Assembly: GCA_031277015.1 (NCBI GenBank)
Contig: JAISLZ010000088.1
Coordinates: forward strand, 1-32,324
From: Eubacteriales Family XIII. Incertae Sedis bacterium
Lineage (GTDB): Bacteria; Bacillota; Clostridia; Peptostreptococcales; Anaerovoracaceae
DNA length: 32,324 bases
Direction of reading: 5' to 3'
The translations under genes were made by a program, and so were the position numbers. The notes below the pieces were generated by a model. That model was not told the DNA's origin. It did not search any database and saw only the letters and a list, made by a program, of their open reading frames with translations. Of the stretch, positions 7,115 to 14,354 are shown piece by piece (within the stretch, counting starts at the first letter, position 1; every line of letters starts with the position of its first letter).

Positions 7115-7210
7115 GCCCTTATTAAAATAAAAATTAAATATATCAAAAAAATGAGAGAGAGACTGTTTTTTTTATTCTTCAAAATACCATATTTTATTAA
7201 ATTTATTTTG

Positions 7211-7239
7211 TTGATATAAGTAGTCTGAAATAATATAAT
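7211..7239 (+). promoter_or_regulatory. dnaN promoter
   Basis: TTGATA (7211-7216) and TATAAT (7234-7239) are separated by exactly 17 bases. A transcript would start near 7246 and give a ~68-base leader to dnaN. Confidence 0.8.
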
Positions 7240-7313
7240 CATAGTTGGAAGAAAATTATAAATCCCGTAGATGGATATACTGATTCATCTTGCGAAAAAG
7301 GAAGGAATATACC

Positions 7314-8441
7314 ATGAAATTTATATGTGGAAAAGACAATCTTAACTATTTTCTGAACATCGCGTTAAAAGGGGTATCCACTAGAACGACCTTGCCCATT
7401 CTTAAAGGTATAAAGGTGAGCTGTGTCGCCGGCGACAATAAGGTATCTATGTACTCATCGGATATTGATATAAGTATAGAAACATCGGCGCCCGCTTTAG
7501 TGGAGGAAGGAGGGGAAATCGTCGTTTCTGCGAAACTTTTTTCTGATATAGTGAGGGAAATGCCGTTCGGGCAGATAACCTTCGAACTTAGAGATGATAA
7601 TAAAGTGTTCCTCTCCTGTGAAAATTCCGAATTTGATATACAGGGAATATCCTCGGATCAGTTTCCTGTAATGGATAGAGATGTAGAAGGTAGTTCTTTT
7701 TTCCTAGAAAAATTGATGTTTAGGGATATGATAAAAATGTCAGCCTTCTCAGCCAGCCTTGAGGAGGCTAGAGGTATTATAACAGGAGTATTGTTTGAAA
7801 TAGAAGACGATGAAATATCATTGGTAGCTTTAGATGGATTTAGAATGGCTATTGTAAGGGAAAAAATACAAGGAGGATTGGAAGGAAAGATGATAATTCC
7901 TTCCAGAATAGTAGGGGAGATAGGAAAGGTATTGTTCGATATGGAAGGAGATGAATCGGACAATGTAAAGGTGATATTTGGGGAAAACAGGGCCAAGTTT
8001 GTAATAAATGAAACGACGATAGTAACTAAACTTATGGAAGGGGAATTTATAAAATACAAGGAAATTTTGCCGAAAGAAAATAAGATCACTATAAAAGTGA
8101 ATAAAAAAGAATTAGAAGAAAGTGTGCGTAGATCGTCCATAATAGTAAGAGAGGGTAAAAACGCTTTCATCAAATTTAAGATAGACGGAAATTACCTCGT
8201 GGTTTCATCAAGGGCGGACGAAGGTACAAATAAAGATATCATTGATATTGAAAAGATGGGTGAAGACCTGGAGATAGGTTTCAATGGTCGCTTTATAAAT
8301 GATGTATTGAAAATAATACCGGATGAAAGTATAATAATGAAATTCAGTACGAGTATCAGTCCGTGCATCATATGCTCTGAAAAAGGGGATAAATATACAT
8401 ATCTGATACTTCCGGTGAGGTTGTCTACAGCAAATGTATAA
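7314..8441 (+). CDS. dnaN: DNA polymerase III sliding clamp (beta subunit)
   Basis: The 375-residue product starts MKFICGKDNLNYFLNIALKG and shows the three-domain clamp layout with SVRRSSIIVREGKNAFIKF and the C-terminal YLILPVRL strand. The clamp is a ring-shaped homodimer that holds the replicative polymerase on DNA and binds many partners through its hydrophobic cleft. The ATG at 7314 is favoured because AAGGAAGGA lies ahead of it; a TTG eight codons earlier would overlap that site. Codon use is strongly A+T-biased (ATA for Ile, AGA for Arg), unlike most other genes of the window. It has its own promoter. Instead of yaaA-recF-gyrB, the next genes are parA and parB. Confidence 0.97.
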   Translation: MKFICGKDNLNYFLNIALKGVSTRTTLPILKGIKVSCVAGDNKVSMYSSDIDISIETSAPALVEEGGEIVVSAKLFSDIVREMPFGQITFELRDDNKVFLSCENSEFDIQGISSDQFPVMDRDVEGSSFFLEKLMFRDMIKMSAFSASLEEARGIITGVLFEIEDDEISLVALDGFRMAIVREKIQGGLEGKMIIPSRIVGEIGKVLFDMEGDESDNVKVIFGENRAKFVINETTIVTKLMEGEFIKYKEILPKENKITIKVNKKELEESVRRSSIIVREGKNAFIKFKIDGNYLVVSSRADEGTNKDIIDIEKMGEDLEIGFNGRFINDVLKIIPDESIIMKFSTSISPCIICSEKGDKYTYLILPVRLSTANV

Positions 8442-8448
8442 TAAGAGT

Positions 8449-8470
8449 ATATGTTTCACGTGAAACATAT
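8449..8470. other. parS: parS centromere site
   Basis: The 16-bp sequence TGTTTCACGTGAAACA at 8452-8467 is the exact parS palindrome bound by Spo0J/ParB in Bacillus-type bacteria. Three further bases on each side extend it to a perfect 22-bp palindrome. It lies between dnaN and parA, directly upstream of the genes for its binding proteins, and is where ParB would load and spread. Confidence 0.97.
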
Positions 8471-8488
8471 GGATGAAAGGAAATAAGA

Positions 8489-9262
8489 GTGGGTAAAGCG
8501 ATAGCTATATTTAATCAAAAAGGAGGCGTAGGGAAAACTACGACAAATATTAATCTTGCAGCATGCCTCGCTATGAAGGGAAAACAAATACTCATCATGG
8601 ATATTGATCCGCAAGGCAATACTACAAGCGGAGTAGGCATTTCAAAGCAGGATATAGAGATCACTATGTATGAGGTTCTTATAGATGAAAGCATAGATCC
8701 TTACACGGCTATACGCGATACAAACATCAATAATATGAAAATACTGCCTTCGAGTATAAGGCTTGCCGGAGGTGAGATAGAGCTCGTACATCTCGAAGGA
8801 AGGGAACACAGGCTCAGGAACGCTCTGAAAAAGATAAGGGATGGCTACGATTATATTTTCATAGATTGCCCTCCATCGCTGGGGTTGCTTACAATAAATT
8901 CCCTTACTGCGGTAGATAGCGTACTCGTACCTATACAATGTGAATTTTATGCTCTTGAAGGTGTGAGTCAACTGGTAAGCACCATAGATCTCGTCAAACA
9001 GAATCTCAATCCGGAACTGGAGATACAGGGGGTTATCCTCAGTATGTTCGACGGTAGGACTAATCTTTCGATACAGGTGGTAGAGGAGGTCAAGAAATAT
9101 TTCAAGGAAAAGGTTTATACCACTGTAATACCGAGAAATGTGCGTCTCGCGGAAGCTCCCAGCTACGGTATGCCTATCATTGAATACGACGCCAAGTCGG
9201 CGGGAGCGGAGGCATACATGGAATTTGCGGATGAGTTTCTTGAAGCGGAAGGAGATATTTAA
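8489..9262 (+). CDS. parA: chromosome partitioning ATPase ParA/Soj
   Basis: The 257-residue product starts with GTG at 8489 after GAAAGGA. It has the deviant Walker A KGGVGKTT at residues 11-18 with both lysines, the DIDPQGNTT motif (Walker A'), and Walker B YIFIDCPPSLG. This is the Soj/ParA family, an ATP-dependent dimeric DNA-binding protein. It moves ParB-parS complexes and, in Bacillus, also regulates DnaA. The length is typical for the short chromosomal form without an N-terminal helix-turn-helix. The stop overlaps the parB start by one base (TAATG). parS is 20 bases upstream. Confidence 0.96.
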   Translation: MGKAIAIFNQKGGVGKTTTNINLAACLAMKGKQILIMDIDPQGNTTSGVGISKQDIEITMYEVLIDESIDPYTAIRDTNINNMKILPSSIRLAGGEIELVHLEGREHRLRNALKKIRDGYDYIFIDCPPSLGLLTINSLTAVDSVLVPIQCEFYALEGVSQLVSTIDLVKQNLNPELEIQGVILSMFDGRTNLSIQVVEEVKKYFKEKVYTTVIPRNVRLAEAPSYGMPIIEYDAKSAGAEAYMEFADEFLEAEGDI

Positions 9263-10224
9263 TGGCCGCGAAAAAGGGAGGAAAGAAAGCTCTTGGGCGC
9301 GGTCTTGATGCGCTTTTTGGTGAAGTCAGTGTAGACTCGTCCGCAAACAGGGAAAAGACTAAAAATTCTCCGTCCAAAGGAAAAACAATTTTATCGGGAG
9401 AAAAGCTGGAAAAAGATACCGAATCGGTAGATAGGGATGTTATATATGTGCCTGTAAGCGAAATAAAGCCCAATTCAGCGCAACCCAGACGGCATTTTAG
9501 CGAAGAATCTTTGGAAGGATTGGCTTCGTCTATAGAAAAGCATGGTTTGATACAACCTGTTATGGTAAAACCTAGTAAATACGGGTATGAACTCGTCGCG
9601 GGGGAACGCAGATGGAGAGCGGCCAGGAGAGCCGGATTTAAGGAAATACCCGCTATAATAAGGGAGGTATCATCTGAAGAAAACGCACTTTTTGCCCTCA
9701 TAGAAAATGTGCAACGCGAAGATCTGAATCCCATGGAGGAAGCACAGGCATATCGCCATATCATGGACGATTACGGACTTACCCAGGAAGATGTGGCAAA
9801 AAGTGTAGGAAAGAGCCGTCCATATGTAGCAAATACGTTGAGATTGCTGAAGCTACCCGAAAAAATCCGCGGATATCTATCCGAGGGGAAATTATCGGCT
9901 GGACACGCCAACGCGATAGGATCCGTTTCCGGGAGCGAATCCAGACAGAAGCTTGCAGATCGGATCGTGAAGGAAGGATTGTCGGTCAGGGAAGCGGAAG
10001 CTTTGGCACAGATGCTCGAAAAGAAGGGTAGTGAGATAAAAAAATCCCGGAAAACGCCTCCAAAAAATCCGGAAATAATGATGATAGAGGCTGAACTTAC
10101 AACATTGTTTGGCACTAAGGTCACGCTCGGTAAGAACATCAATCGCGGAATAGTCGAGATTCATTACTATAGCAAGGAAGAACTGGATGGGCTTATCGAA
10201 GAATTTATGAGGATAAGGCAGTGA
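9262..10224 (+). CDS. parB: chromosome partitioning protein ParB/Spo0J
   Basis: The 320-residue product has a ~65-residue charged N-terminal tail with KGGKKALGRGLDALFGE, the stretch that stimulates ParA. The ParB/CTPase domain starts at VPVSEIKPNSAQPRRHF and contains GERRWRAARRAG and ENVQREDLNPMEEA, the CTP-binding boxes. The helix-turn-helix TQEDVAKSVGKSRPYVANTL and a C-terminal dimerisation region follow. ParB is a CTP switch that loads on parS, slides and gathers SMC at the origin. The start is coupled to parA, with GGAGAT inside the end of parA. The stop overlaps the GTG of the following phosphatase gene, so three genes form one translational unit. Confidence 0.96.
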   Translation: MAAKKGGKKALGRGLDALFGEVSVDSSANREKTKNSPSKGKTILSGEKLEKDTESVDRDVIYVPVSEIKPNSAQPRRHFSEESLEGLASSIEKHGLIQPVMVKPSKYGYELVAGERRWRAARRAGFKEIPAIIREVSSEENALFALIENVQREDLNPMEEAQAYRHIMDDYGLTQEDVAKSVGKSRPYVANTLRLLKLPEKIRGYLSEGKLSAGHANAIGSVSGSESRQKLADRIVKEGLSVREAEALAQMLEKKGSEIKKSRKTPPKNPEIMMIEAELTTLFGTKVTLGKNINRGIVEIHYYSKEELDGLIEEFMRIRQ

Positions 10225-11402
10225 GCCATGCTTATGAGTCGGCAAGGCAGGATGTCGACTTGCCGGGAACTTCGGAAGCAACAGGTACTGTCGAGCCGCC
10301 ATTGACCCAGCTTGATACGAAAACCCTACTTGCGTCCATGGCCGCGGATATGATGAATCCCGTGATGATACTCGGCGAAGATCAGAATATATTGTACATC
10401 AACGGCGCCATGGAATCCATGTTTGGCGATCTCGTCGGGAGGAATGCCGGCATTCTCTTCTCGGACAGCATCGAAAGAAGTTATGATGAAGTAATAGGGA
10501 CTATGAGGCGCGGCGAGGGTATCATAGAGACGAAGATCGCTGATGTCGATTACCGTCTGACAGAGACAAGGATAGCGTCAGATGGAAAGGATTACCTCGC
10601 AGTCATGCTCGAGGATATCTCCGAAAAGAAGAATGTAGAACAAAAAGCCAACGCCCATATGCGCAAATATCTTACTGACATCGAAATGGCGGGGCATATA
10701 CAGAGAAGCATTCTTCCAAAAAATGATTATTATTGGAATCTCATCCGTTTACATTCTATTTATCTTCCTGCGGAGAGGCTCAGTGGCGATGCGTATGACA
10801 TTATCAGGCTGAGCGAGGACGAGGTGTTGATCTATATTGCAGATGTTTCCGGGCATGGAATACAGGCTTCATTGCTCACTATGTTCATCAACGAGAAGAT
10901 CCGGGCGAATGCCGAGGCTGCACGCGTGGGGCTCGATATCCTTCTGGCGGAAGTACTGCGTGGATTCAAGGCTCTCGGGATCGACGCGCGCGTATATATG
11001 ACTGTCCTTTGCTGCAAATACAGCAAATCAAGGGGCGAACTCTCCATCGCCAACGCCGGGCACAATTGCTATCCGCTCATACTGCGCGCGAGCGGGCGTA
11101 CGGAAGAAGTGCCAGTCAGGGGGATGCCGATCTCCGTTATCAGCGACGAGAAGTCGTTCGAGGAAGAAATCATCGGAATCTCCAGGGGCGATAGACTCCT
11201 GCTATATACGGACGGCATTACTGAAGAATACAGCCGGACTAAGAAATCGATCTTTGGCGCGGACGGAGTGCGGCGCGTTGCGGAGGCAAGCGCGGGATTT
11301 GATGGTGAAGAACTCGCGCGCGTCATTGTGGAAGAAGCGGCAAAATATGCGATGATATCCGCGAAAGACGACCGTACACTCATGGTCGCGGAGATAGTAT
11401 AG
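10221..11402 (+). CDS. PAS-domain PP2C / SpoIIE-type serine phosphatase
   Basis: The 393-residue product has a ~40-residue N-terminal tail, a PAS-like sensor domain at ~40-140 (NPVMILGEDQNILYINGAM, then LAVMLEDISEKK), a short helical linker with IQRSILP, and a PP2C/SpoIIE catalytic domain at ~175-393. Metal-binding aspartates are visible in SGDAYD, IADVSGHG, YTDGITEE and KDDRTLM. Phosphatases of this group (RsbU, RsbP, SpoIIE) dephosphorylate anti-sigma-factor antagonists to release a sigma factor. PAS plus PP2C without membrane segments is closest to RsbP. No STAS protein or anti-sigma kinase is encoded nearby, so the substrate is unknown. The GTG start overlaps the parB stop by four bases, so expression is tied to the partition genes. 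GDAYD replaces the more usual GDYYD or GDFYD. Confidence 0.85.
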   Translation: MSHAYESARQDVDLPGTSEATGTVEPPLTQLDTKTLLASMAADMMNPVMILGEDQNILYINGAMESMFGDLVGRNAGILFSDSIERSYDEVIGTMRRGEGIIETKIADVDYRLTETRIASDGKDYLAVMLEDISEKKNVEQKANAHMRKYLTDIEMAGHIQRSILPKNDYYWNLIRLHSIYLPAERLSGDAYDIIRLSEDEVLIYIADVSGHGIQASLLTMFINEKIRANAEAARVGLDILLAEVLRGFKALGIDARVYMTVLCCKYSKSRGELSIANAGHNCYPLILRASGRTEEVPVRGMPISVISDEKSFEEEIIGISRGDRLLLYTDGITEEYSRTKKSIFGADGVRRVAEASAGFDGEELARVIVEEAAKYAMISAKDDRTLMVAEIV

Positions 11403-11427
11403 ATCAGATCAATCAAGCGGTTCATGT

Positions 11428-12681
11428 TCATCTCCATATAGTACTGATTGGGGCAAAGAACATCCTGTCGCCAAATTGTTGGGCTTCGACGCCGGTATAT
11501 AGTACGATGCCGCAACAAAACCGCTCTCCGAGCAATCCTCGGATGTAGTTGATGCCGATGAAATCCCTTCGCGAGATTGACGCTGCCGCTTTTACCTCAA
11601 GCGCGATTATCCTGCCGTCCGGCAATTCCGCGATAATGTCGACTTCGCGGTTCTCCCTATCGCGGTAGTGGAACAAACTGTGCCCGGCATCAGACCAGGT
11701 CTGTTGTTTGAGCAATTCGTTTGTAACGAACGTTTCAAGCAGCGGACCGAAAGCGCTACCTCCAGAGATATCCGCAAGAAACTCATGGTGCGTCCCATTG
11801 ACATTGCACGCTACGCCGGTGTCCAATACGGAAATTTTCGGCCTACTCACCGCCCGCTTCGCCAGATTTCTGCCCCATGCGGAAAGCATATGTATCAGAT
11901 GCAGATCCTGAAGCAATTTGATATATCCGCCAATGCTACTTTCAGGAATCCCTACTTTACGTGCGATATTGGCCTGTATGAAGATACCTGAAGTCTCCGC
12001 GGATATTATGGAAAATAGTTTCGACAGTTTGTCCGTGTGGGATAAATTTGAAATAACGATAGCATCATGATCGAGTACACGCGGGAGGTAGTTGCGAAAG
12101 TAAGCGTCTCGACGCCGCGCATTTCTGTCAAGTATGGCGGGAAATCCACCGTAATCTATCAGTTCAGCATAGTCCTTCCTTGTAAGCGGAGTGAACTCAC
12201 TCAATCTGCCGATGACGTGGCCGCTCAGTATGTCGGTAATGAAATCTTCCTTAGTCCCATTCATCTCGCCACGGCTGAACGGAAACAGTTTGATAGTTTC
12301 CGCTCTACCTGCCAGTGATTCGTTCGCCTTTGAAATATGAAGCAAATCTGCGGATCCCGTAAGAAGGAAGCGCCCCGGCTGGCGTCTTTGGTCGACGGAC
12401 AGTTTGATTATCCTCAGAATGTCAGGATAGAGCTGAACTTCGTCCAATATTAAAAGCCCATCAGGATATTGATTAACAAAATTGACCGGATCATTCATGG
12501 CTGCCAGCAATATATCCGGGTTATCGAATGTAAGTTGCCGACAATCCAGTTTGTCAGCAATCATCGACGTGAGTGTAGATTTCCCTACTTGCCTTGCACC
12601 TTGAACGACGGCGATGGGCGTATCCGATAGTGTTTCAAGCAACGAATCTTCAATATTGCGTTTTATCAATTTTTCGGGCAT
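11428..12681 (-). CDS. AAA ATPase with DUF4143 domain
   Basis: The 417-residue product has an N-terminal AAA ATPase domain (Walker A GARQVGKST at 28-36, Walker B LLILDEVQ, sensor-like FLLTGSADLL). A middle helical part looks like a winged helix (GIPESSIGGYIKLLQDLHLIHML), and a DUF4143-type C-terminus carries REVDIIAELPDGRIIALEVK. The D-(x)n-E-x-K pattern there resembles a PD-(D/E)xK nuclease fold, although many members are not shown to cut DNA. Such genes are widespread, mobile accessory genes of unknown function. It runs convergent to the phosphatase gene, 25 bases away, and against replication. AAGAGG precedes the ATG. Upstream is a TATAAT-like string and then four 22-bp tandem repeats. Confidence 0.85.
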   Translation of the reverse strand: MPEKLIKRNIEDSLLETLSDTPIAVVQGARQVGKSTLTSMIADKLDCRQLTFDNPDILLAAMNDPVNFVNQYPDGLLILDEVQLYPDILRIIKLSVDQRRQPGRFLLTGSADLLHISKANESLAGRAETIKLFPFSRGEMNGTKEDFITDILSGHVIGRLSEFTPLTRKDYAELIDYGGFPAILDRNARRRDAYFRNYLPRVLDHDAIVISNLSHTDKLSKLFSIISAETSGIFIQANIARKVGIPESSIGGYIKLLQDLHLIHMLSAWGRNLAKRAVSRPKISVLDTGVACNVNGTHHEFLADISGGSAFGPLLETFVTNELLKQQTWSDAGHSLFHYRDRENREVDIIAELPDGRIIALEVKAAASISRRDFIGINYIRGLLGERFCCGIVLYTGVEAQQFGDRMFFAPISTIWR

Positions 12682-12783
12682 CGCGTACCTCTTTCATGCA
12701 GCGTCTGTAAATGATTTTGTCGTGAAGCTGGAAGATGTCATAAGGTTGAATCTTCGTTGATATTATATCATATTACGACAAGT

Positions 12784-12871
12784 ATCTCGTAGAAATGCGA
12801 GGCAAATCTCGTAGAAACGCGGGGCAAATCTCGTAGAAACGCGAGGCAAATCTCGTAGAAACGCGGGGCAA
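12784..12871. repeat. four 22-bp tandem repeats
   Basis: Four head-to-tail units of exactly 22 bp start at 12784, 12806, 12828 and 12850. Units 2 and 4 are identical. Units 1 and 3 differ from them by GAG for GGG, and unit 1 has one further T for C. The GAG and GGG forms alternate, so the array looks like two copies of a 44-bp unit. It begins 5 bases downstream of the RNase HI stop codon and ends about 100 bases upstream of the ATPase start (both genes on the minus strand), next to a TATAAT-like element at 12767-12762. Confidence 0.9.
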
Positions 12872-12876
12872 ATGCG

Positions 12877-13428
12877 TTATTCCCGTAGCGAGTCGATGCC
12901 CCGGTTCGCTAGTGCATCCGCGAGATTATTCATTGCGGTAGCGTGCAGGAAATCGTCGTGATTGAACGAATCGCCGTTCCATTCTTTGAATTTACAGAAC
13001 GCTTTTCGCATCATCGCATCGTCCCTTTCTATGGATACATGCCCTTTGACGCGGTAAAACGAAACATCGTGCTTTTTCGTATATGACAGCAATTCCTCCC
13101 ACAGGTCGCGGTTCTCCACGGGTTTTTTGTTCGCGGTCAGCCATCCGTTACGTTGCCAATTTACATACCATTTCTTTCGAAAACAATCCATGAGGTAGGA
13201 ACTATCGCTGAATACGTTTATGCGCAAGCCGTCGCGCGTGAGTTTTTCAAAGGCTCCTATCAGGGCTTTCATTTCCATACGATTATTCGTCGTGTTCCTC
13301 TCGGCGCCCCATATCTCCTTGCGATGAGTGCCGTATTCGAGCACCGCCCCCCATCCGCCGAGATTGTTGCCAAACTGGTTGCCCGAGCACGCTCCATCGG
13401 TATAGATATTTGTCGTTTTTTTCTCCAT
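12877..13428 (-). CDS. rnhA: ribonuclease HI
   Basis: From the ATG at 13428 the 183-residue product reads MEKKTTNIYTDGACSGN, with the catalytic set D11, E52 (NNRMEMKAL), D75 (FSDSSYL) and D171 (NNLADALA). RNase HI cuts the RNA strand of RNA-DNA hybrids. It is longer than E. coli RNase HI because of an insert around KFKEWNGDSFNHDDF before the last catalytic Asp. A longer frame begins at 13485, directly abutting the divergent start of the next gene, but the family normally begins just before the first strand. Neither start has a clear ribosome binding site. The basic-protrusion segment WYVNWQRNGWLTANKKPVEN is present. The gene is on the lagging side of the fork. Confidence 0.9.
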   Translation of the reverse strand: MEKKTTNIYTDGACSGNQFGNNLGGWGAVLEYGTHRKEIWGAERNTTNNRMEMKALIGAFEKLTRDGLRINVFSDSSYLMDCFRKKWYVNWQRNGWLTANKKPVENRDLWEELLSYTKKHDVSFYRVKGHVSIERDDAMMRKAFCKFKEWNGDSFNHDDFLHATAMNNLADALANRGIDSLRE

Positions 13429-13485
13429 ATCATGCTTATGATAACACAGTTGGACAAAACATGCGGGTTCGGGTAAGATGTTCAT

Positions 13486-14313
13486 ATGTCTTTAAGGTTC
13501 TGTTCCATAGCCAGCGGCAGCAGTGGCAATTCCTACCTCGTGCGTACGGATAGTACGGCGATCGTCATCGACGCCGGCGTTACTGCACGGAAGATAATAG
13601 AAGGGCTTACCATGGCCAATACCGATCCGGACGAGGTGAAGGCCCTGCTCATTACCCACGAGCACACCGACCACATCAACGGCGTCCCTGTCACCGCAAA
13701 TAGGCTTGGAGGCGCATCTGTATTCGCGAGTCGCGGTACATGGGAGGGCGTCTCCGGAGGTTCGTGGCGGCGCAATCCACGCCCGCTAGTCAGTGAGGAA
13801 CGCAAGGAGAGTTTTGCGCCCGGCGATATATTCACTGTCGGCGACATCAAGATACAGACTGTGCCCCTCAGCCACGACGCGATGGCGCCTGCCGGTTATG
13901 TACTAAGGTCAGCGCATGGAGAAGGGAGCGTCTCTCTGATAACGGATACAGGCATCTTCACCAAGAGGATGACGTCAGCGTCAGCGGATGCCGACATCTT
14001 CGTCATAGAGGCAAACCACGACGTGGACATGCTCGTGCGTGGACGCTATCCTGACTTTTTGAAGCAACGTATATTGTCGAAGACAGGCCACCTGTCGAAC
14101 GAGGCGGCGGCGGACGCATTGCTTCGCGTGATGGCCCTCAAAAGGAAAAAACGTTGCGTGTTGCTCGCCCATCTTAGTGCAGAGAACAACACCCCGGCCA
14201 CCGCGGAGGAGACCGTAACAAGGTTGCTCGCTGAAAGCAATTATCACAACGGCCGCGACCTTTATATCGGCGTGCTCCCGCGCAGCCGGGTGAGCATGCT
14301 GTTCGAGATTTAA
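13486..14313 (+). CDS. metallo-beta-lactamase-fold protein, YycJ/WalJ-like
   Basis: The 275-residue product starts MSLRFCSIASGSSGNSYLV, typical of the YycJ/WalJ branch of metallo-hydrolases. Metal ligands are H58, H60, D62 and H63 in THEHTDH. Later ligand blocks follow in LSHDAMAPAGY, LITDTGIF, VIEANHD and SKTGHLSNEAA. YycJ is a double-strand 5'-3' exonuclease implicated in mismatch repair and in the walRK region of Bacillus. Here the walRK genes are absent, and the neighbours are two RNase H genes, another nucleic-acid theme. Its ATG abuts the longer possible start of rnhA on the other strand, so the two promoters must overlap or lie inside one another's coding region. The exact substrate is inferred from the family only. 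Confidence 0.85.
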   Translation: MSLRFCSIASGSSGNSYLVRTDSTAIVIDAGVTARKIIEGLTMANTDPDEVKALLITHEHTDHINGVPVTANRLGGASVFASRGTWEGVSGGSWRRNPRPLVSEERKESFAPGDIFTVGDIKIQTVPLSHDAMAPAGYVLRSAHGEGSVSLITDTGIFTKRMTSASADADIFVIEANHDVDMLVRGRYPDFLKQRILSKTGHLSNEAAADALLRVMALKRKKRCVLLAHLSAENNTPATAEETVTRLLAESNYHNGRDLYIGVLPRSRVSMLFEI

Positions 14314-14354
14314 GGGAAACTCTTATATCTTAGCTGTTCGATCCCAAATGCTCC

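Larger units (their letters stand above)
6969..7313. other. oriC: dnaA-dnaN intergenic region (origin, right part, with probable unwinding element)
   Basis: These 345 bases are by far the most A+T-rich of the window. They contain a second group of DnaA-box-like sites (7022-7114), an ATT-repeat stretch (7031-7051) and a ~100-base region of almost pure A and T (about 7119-7220) suited to duplex melting. The dnaN promoter (7211-7239) closes the region. The layout matches the bipartite origins of Bacillus-like bacteria, where dnaA is flanked by box clusters and unwinding occurs between dnaA and dnaN. Confidence 0.8.

Noticed and set aside
12784-12871. A short CRISPR array
   Set aside because: The units are directly adjacent with no unique spacers, and no cas gene is nearby.
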